Origin: CAYNDB01 sp964395915
GTDB lineage: Bacteria > Nitrospinota_A > UBA7883 > JAJRTC01
DNA length: 9,401 nucleotides
Direction: 5' to 3'
Assembly (NCBI GenBank): GCA_964395915.1
Contig: CAYNDB010000099.1
Coordinates: forward strand, 1-9,401
Positions within the stretch are counted from its first letter, which is position 1. Every line of letters starts with the position of its first letter. Made by a program: the position numbers and the translations under genes. The notes under the pieces were generated by a model. That model had not been told where the DNA came from and searched no databases. It was given only the letters and a program-made list of their open reading frames with translations. Below, in pieces: positions 7,115 to 9,401 of this stretch.

Positions 7115-7636
7115 TTAACACCCACCTACAGTAACTTTGACCGTAGACTTACCGACCCATCTGCCGTGCTTGCTACACTTTAAAACGGCCATGATTGTGT
7201 TCGTCCCGCTGACGGCGCGAAGCTGTGAAGAAAAATAAACGGCTCCGTTGGCAGGGGAAAAGTGAATTTTACCCTTATGAACAATCGGATCGTTAAAGTT
7301 AAGTATCTCCACGCTCTCTATATAGTGATCTTTTTCCATCGGATGGTCAGAAACCACATAAAACGGAATCACGGCTCCATCTTCCGCAATGAGCGGCATC
7401 TTAAGAGTGGGAACATGCAGCTTTTCAAAATCTGACATATTTTCAAGGTTCTTAGGCTCATGTATCAATGCAGGGTCCAGGTTGTAGCCTTCAATGACCT
7501 CAAACTTGGCGCTTCCACTTGCCGCGCCCGGGGCAAGAATAACACCCATCGGAGAGGCCACCGCAAGAAGAGCCGCCGCTGTTTTGGACGATCGAGTCAA
7601 AAAATCTCTTCTATCTATGTTAGTAATGTTTTTCAT
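7115..7636 (-). CDS. soxY: SoxY, sulfur-carrier subunit ending in -GGC
   Basis: This 173-residue protein is the cysteine-bearing subunit of the SoxYZ carrier. The N-terminus is a Tat signal with the twin arginines in DRRDFLT (8-14) and a hydrophobic stretch to about residue 38. The body matches SoxY: KMPLIAEDGAVIPF (79-92), YIESVEILN (105-113) and YFSSQLRAV (134-142), ending KVTVGGC. The family's C-terminal swinging arm is GGCGG; here translation stops right after the cysteine (C173), with GGT GGG TGT TAA clearly readable. A second cysteine, C154, is unusual for SoxY. The frame is open upstream to 7750, but the ATG at 7636 is preferred because it gives the Tat signal and has AGGAGG 7 bases upstream. 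It is 76 bases after the propeller gene, with a strong hairpin between them, and 26 bases before soxB. Confidence 0.88.
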   Translation of the reverse strand: MKNITNIDRRDFLTRSSKTAAALLAVASPMGVILAPGAASGSAKFEVIEGYNLDPALIHEPKNLENMSDFEKLHVPTLKMPLIAEDGAVIPFYVVSDHPMEKDHYIESVEILNFNDPIVHKGKIHFSPANGAVYFSSQLRAVSGTNTIMAVLKCSKHGRWVGKSTVKVTVGGC

Positions 7637-7643
7637 ACATCTT

Positions 7644-7649
7644 CCTCCT
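7644..7649 (-). promoter_or_regulatory. Strong ribosome-binding site of soxY
   Basis: AGGAGG on the minus strand lies 7 bases before the ATG at 7636. It is the best Shine-Dalgarno match in the window, fixes the soxY start and excludes the longer frame that begins at 7750. It lies 9 bases after the end of the stem-loop at 7659-7694. Confidence 0.8.
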
Positions 7650-7658
7650 GTAAAAGTA

Positions 7659-7694
7659 AACGAGCCGGGCAAATATCGCTCCACCCGGCTCGTT
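7659..7694 (-). terminator. Stem-loop between propeller gene and soxY, attenuator-like
   Basis: AACGAGCCGGG (7659-7669) and CCCGGCTCGTT (7684-7694) are perfect inverted repeats: an 11-bp GC-rich stem with a 14-base loop. In the minus-strand transcript it lies 18 bases after the stop codon of the propeller gene and is followed by TACTTTTA, an interrupted T-run. That suits a leaky terminator, or a 3' stabiliser that makes the first gene more abundant than the sox genes downstream. It could equally be an RNA processing site. Confidence 0.55.
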
Positions 7695-7712
7695 GAATAG
7701 CTAAAAAACTTA

Positions 7713-9026
7713 TTACAAATTCGGCACCCAACGCACGCCGTTATTTCCAAAGCCTACTTCGACGGTTTTAACCACTTCCATCTTGTCAGCGTCAAAGAAC
7801 ACCGCTTCGTTGGAACGCTTGCAAGTGGCCATACCGATCTTGCCGTCTGGAGTAAATCGAATGTTATGCGAGCCAAGCGGGGTATCCATCTCCTTAATCA
7901 GCTTATCGTTTTTGGTGTCGATAACCGATATAAAGATATCTTTCTCGTTGGCCCCATATGCGATATCCGATCTTCCGGTCGGGAAATACAAGGCGTTAGC
8001 CTGCTTTCCACCCGGGATACGGGTTAAAATTTCCCCGGAATCCAGATCGATTACAACATATTCATTCTTTTTATACAGGCCCACGTAGAACTTGCGTTCG
8101 GTGGGGTGGAATGAGATATTGCTCGGCTGACCACCGGTATTAACGGTTTTACGGATTTTCATTGAATCCACATCGATGATGTAAATCTTGCCAACCCTTC
8201 TACCAGCGGCGACGATGGTCTTGCCGTCTTTAGACATTGCCATACCCTTCAAGCCCTGGGCGTCCTTGATAGACGTGATTAACTCTCTGGAAGCGATATC
8301 GAATACGTCGATAGAGCCTTTAATGCCCTTTTTCTTGTTCCAACCCTGGTTGGCTACAAATACGCGTTTCCCGTCATGGGTGATGTTGATATCACGGGTC
8401 TGAATGCCGGTGGTCTTCACAACATCAATAACTTTAAGGTTCTTTGTGTCTATAAAAGTGATAACACCTTTCTTCTTGTCTTTAACGTTACCCCAGATGG
8501 CCAGGTCCTCTGTGGGGCTGAAAGCGCCGTGCAACGGGCCTTTACCACCAGTGTGGAATCTAGCGGCGATCTTGTAGGTCTTGGTGTCAACTACCCAGAA
8601 AACGTCAGACTTCTTGGCGTTGTTGGAAACGAAAAAATACTTGGCGCCAGGGGCTAACCAGCCATGATGAGGTCGGACATTTTTCTGTATCCAGTCCATT
8701 TTTTTCTTGTCGACTGTTTTACCCTGCTTTTTCAAAAGGTCGGTCTCATATTTCCAGAAATCTATCTGGGCTATTTTCGTAAGCTTCTCGTCATCCCATA
8801 CTGTGATGATCCCGGAGTTCTGGCCGCAAACCCAGAAAGTCCCTTTTTTACCTTTGACCTTGTCCCACTGAACAGGCCAGCTCATCTGTGGCTCCAGGAA
8901 CAGCTTGTCCATTATTTTTGGAGCGCTGGAAGACATACCAGCTCCACCTGTTTGACAAGCGGATACCACTACGCTCAACAAAAGAGCGATTCCCAGCAAT
9001 GTGTACCTCGGCTTCATAGAGTGCAT
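7713..9026 (-). CDS. Eight-repeat beta-propeller lipoprotein, cytochrome d1/YVTN-like
   Basis: This 437-residue protein starts with a lipoprotein signal peptide: hydrophobic 9-21, lipobox VSAC with C24. From about residue 62 it is built of repeats of the form 'F-x-P-D-G-K ... V-x-V-I-D ... K-x-x-x-x-I', seen near 62-90, 119-156, 165-201, 211-252, 259-294, 301-336, 343-380 and 386-423. The C-terminal NGVRWVPN seems to supply the missing outer strand of the first blade, which gives eight blades, the number found in the d1-haem domain of NirS, NirN and NirF. Histidines occur at 120, 121, 158, 166, 217, 307 and 387, but I cannot tell whether any binds haem. There is no CXXCH. The start at 9026 has GGGGG 6 bases upstream; an ATG at 9017 is the alternative. 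First gene of the sox cluster. Function is unknown: a scaffold, cofactor binder or redox partner for SoxYZ/SoxB are possibilities. Confidence 0.75.
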   Translation of the reverse strand: MHSMKPRYTLLGIALLLSVVVSACQTGGAGMSSSAPKIMDKLFLEPQMSWPVQWDKVKGKKGTFWVCGQNSGIITVWDDEKLTKIAQIDFWKYETDLLKKQGKTVDKKKMDWIQKNVRPHHGWLAPGAKYFFVSNNAKKSDVFWVVDTKTYKIAARFHTGGKGPLHGAFSPTEDLAIWGNVKDKKKGVITFIDTKNLKVIDVVKTTGIQTRDINITHDGKRVFVANQGWNKKKGIKGSIDVFDIASRELITSIKDAQGLKGMAMSKDGKTIVAAGRRVGKIYIIDVDSMKIRKTVNTGGQPSNISFHPTERKFYVGLYKKNEYVVIDLDSGEILTRIPGGKQANALYFPTGRSDIAYGANEKDIFISVIDTKNDKLIKEMDTPLGSHNIRFTPDGKIGMATCKRSNEAVFFDADKMEVVKTVEVGFGNNGVRWVPNL

Positions 9027-9199
9027 ACCATACCCCCGTGATCAGAAATTATGTTTGGATAATAGTGTCAAAACATCACCACTTCTAAAATCGGACTATA
9101 CCAGCAACAAAAACGGCAAGCAAGATAAAGTTGGGATAAAACGCGTAATTTTTTCAATGCATTTAGTATGTTTTATCTGCTTATAATGCGCAGTTTGTG

Positions 9200-9227
9200 A
9201 TAATCGGCTCTCTCGCCAAGGTGTAAA
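9200..9227 (-). promoter_or_regulatory. Weak sigma-70-like promoter for the sox cluster
   Basis: On the minus strand TTTACA (9227-9222, 5 of 6 matches to -35) is followed after 16 bases by GATTAT (9205-9200, 4 of 6 matches to -10). Transcription would start near 9193, giving a leader of about 165 bases before the propeller gene. The match is modest and AT-rich DNA throws up such pairs by chance. Confidence 0.22.
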
Positions 9228-9305
9228 GAACTGTAACGTTATACTGTTAGATTGGAAACTAAGGGGCTGTTATCTAAAATAGTATCGGGGGTATTATCTG
9301 GAGTT

Positions 9306-9325
9306 TTTACATTGAACTATGTAAA
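9306..9325. promoter_or_regulatory. Inverted repeat TTTACAT-N6-ATGTAAA, candidate operator
   Basis: Two exact 7-base half-sites are separated by 6 bases (TGAACT), a spacing that puts them about 13 bp centre to centre. It starts about 24 bases past the tRNA 3' end and 280 bases upstream of the propeller gene. It lacks a following T-run on either strand, so it is not an obvious terminator. A dimeric regulator site is possible, but I do not recognise it as any known box. Confidence 0.3.
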
Positions 9326-9348
9326 GCACAATCCGCCCAGGAAAGTAT

Positions 9349-9401
9349 TGGTAGCGGGGAGAGGATTTGAACCTCTGACCTTCGGGTTATGAGCCCGACG
9401 A
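9349..9401 (-). tRNA. Initiator tRNA-fMet (CAT), 5' part beyond the window
   Basis: Only the 3' part of the gene is present, reading leftward from the window edge. It shows the anticodon arm TCGGG-CTCATAA-CCCGA (9398-9382) with anticodon CAT, then a short variable region, the T arm AGAGG-TTCAAAT-CCTCT (9376-9360), the 3' acceptor strand CCCCGCT, a discriminator A and an encoded CCA (9351-9349). The three consecutive G-C pairs in the anticodon stem are the hallmark of initiator rather than elongator tRNA-Met. Position 72 is T. The expected C1 mismatch cannot be checked because the 5' half is missing. Confidence 0.93.

Larger units (their letters stand above)
9027..9348. other. Intergenic region between sox cluster and tRNA, no gene seen
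   Basis: These 322 AT-rich bases hold no coding sequence that I can support. They should contain the promoter of the leftward sox cluster and the 3' end of the tRNA transcript. Visible elements are an inverted repeat TTTACAT-N6-ATGTAAA (9306-9325), three TTATCT words on the plus strand (9173, 9270, 9294) and a weak promoter-like pair (9200-9227). I see no clear intrinsic terminator for the tRNA. Confidence 0.6.

Noticed and set aside
7637..7750. A longer soxY starting at 7750 with several cysteines (CVGCRIC)
   Set aside because: That extension overlaps the end of the propeller gene, runs through the hairpin, and would bury the Tat signal. The ATG at 7636 with AGGAGG is much better.
9043..9071. 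A perfect TTGACA on the minus strand just upstream of the propeller gene
   Set aside because: No acceptable -10 box lies 16-18 bases downstream (TTTCTG at 17), and a start there would leave a leader of only about 10 bases. CATAAT is present, but after only 12 bases.
9349..9401. The tRNA as an integration site for a mobile island
   Set aside because: I looked for a second copy of the tRNA 3' end as an att repeat and for an integrase gene; neither is in the window.
1..9401. CRISPR arrays, transposons, toxin-antitoxin or phage genes
   Set aside because: No regularly spaced repeats, transposase or recombinase motifs, or small paired genes of these kinds were seen on either strand.

Overview
The window comes from a Gram-negative bacterium that oxidises reduced sulfur compounds. 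It encodes a Tat-exported SoxY, a SoxB, a SoxZ, a secreted monohaem cytochrome c, a lipoprotein and a YeeE/YedE-type sulfur transporter. I cannot place the phylum: the Sox proteins are recognisable but divergent. Base composition is moderate in the genes and AT-rich in the two flanking intergenic stretches.

Layout. Positions 1-380 hold no gene, only short palindromic and hairpin-like elements. A rightward cluster follows: a YeeE/YedE membrane transporter (381-1520), a DUF302 protein (1533-1949) and a secreted thioredoxin fused to a YyaL-like region (1985-3574). It meets a leftward cluster tail to tail with only 7 bases between the stop codons. Read in its own direction, the leftward cluster is: an eight-repeat beta-propeller lipoprotein (9026-7713), SoxY (7636-7115), SoxB (7088-5526), SoxZ (5509-5156), a class I cytochrome c (5086-4688) and a HupE/UreJ-type membrane protein (4727-3582). 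An AT-rich leader (9027-9348) lies upstream of it. The window ends inside an initiator tRNA-fMet gene on the minus strand.

How it may work together. SoxYZ is the carrier on which sulfur is bound to a C-terminal cysteine, and SoxB hydrolyses the sulfone group off the carrier. The cytochrome c could take up electrons. The YeeE protein would move thiosulfate or a sulfur group across the inner membrane, and the periplasmic thioredoxin could keep the SoxY cysteine or bound sulfur reduced. SoxX, SoxA and SoxCD are not in the window.

The most notable points are the order Y-B-Z, with soxB splitting soxY from soxZ; a SoxY that stops exactly at its carrier cysteine (-GGC instead of the usual -GGCGG); matching departures from consensus in SoxB and SoxZ; and a d1-like eight-bladed lipoprotein as first gene of the operon. 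Together these suggest a divergent Sox variant rather than the textbook system.
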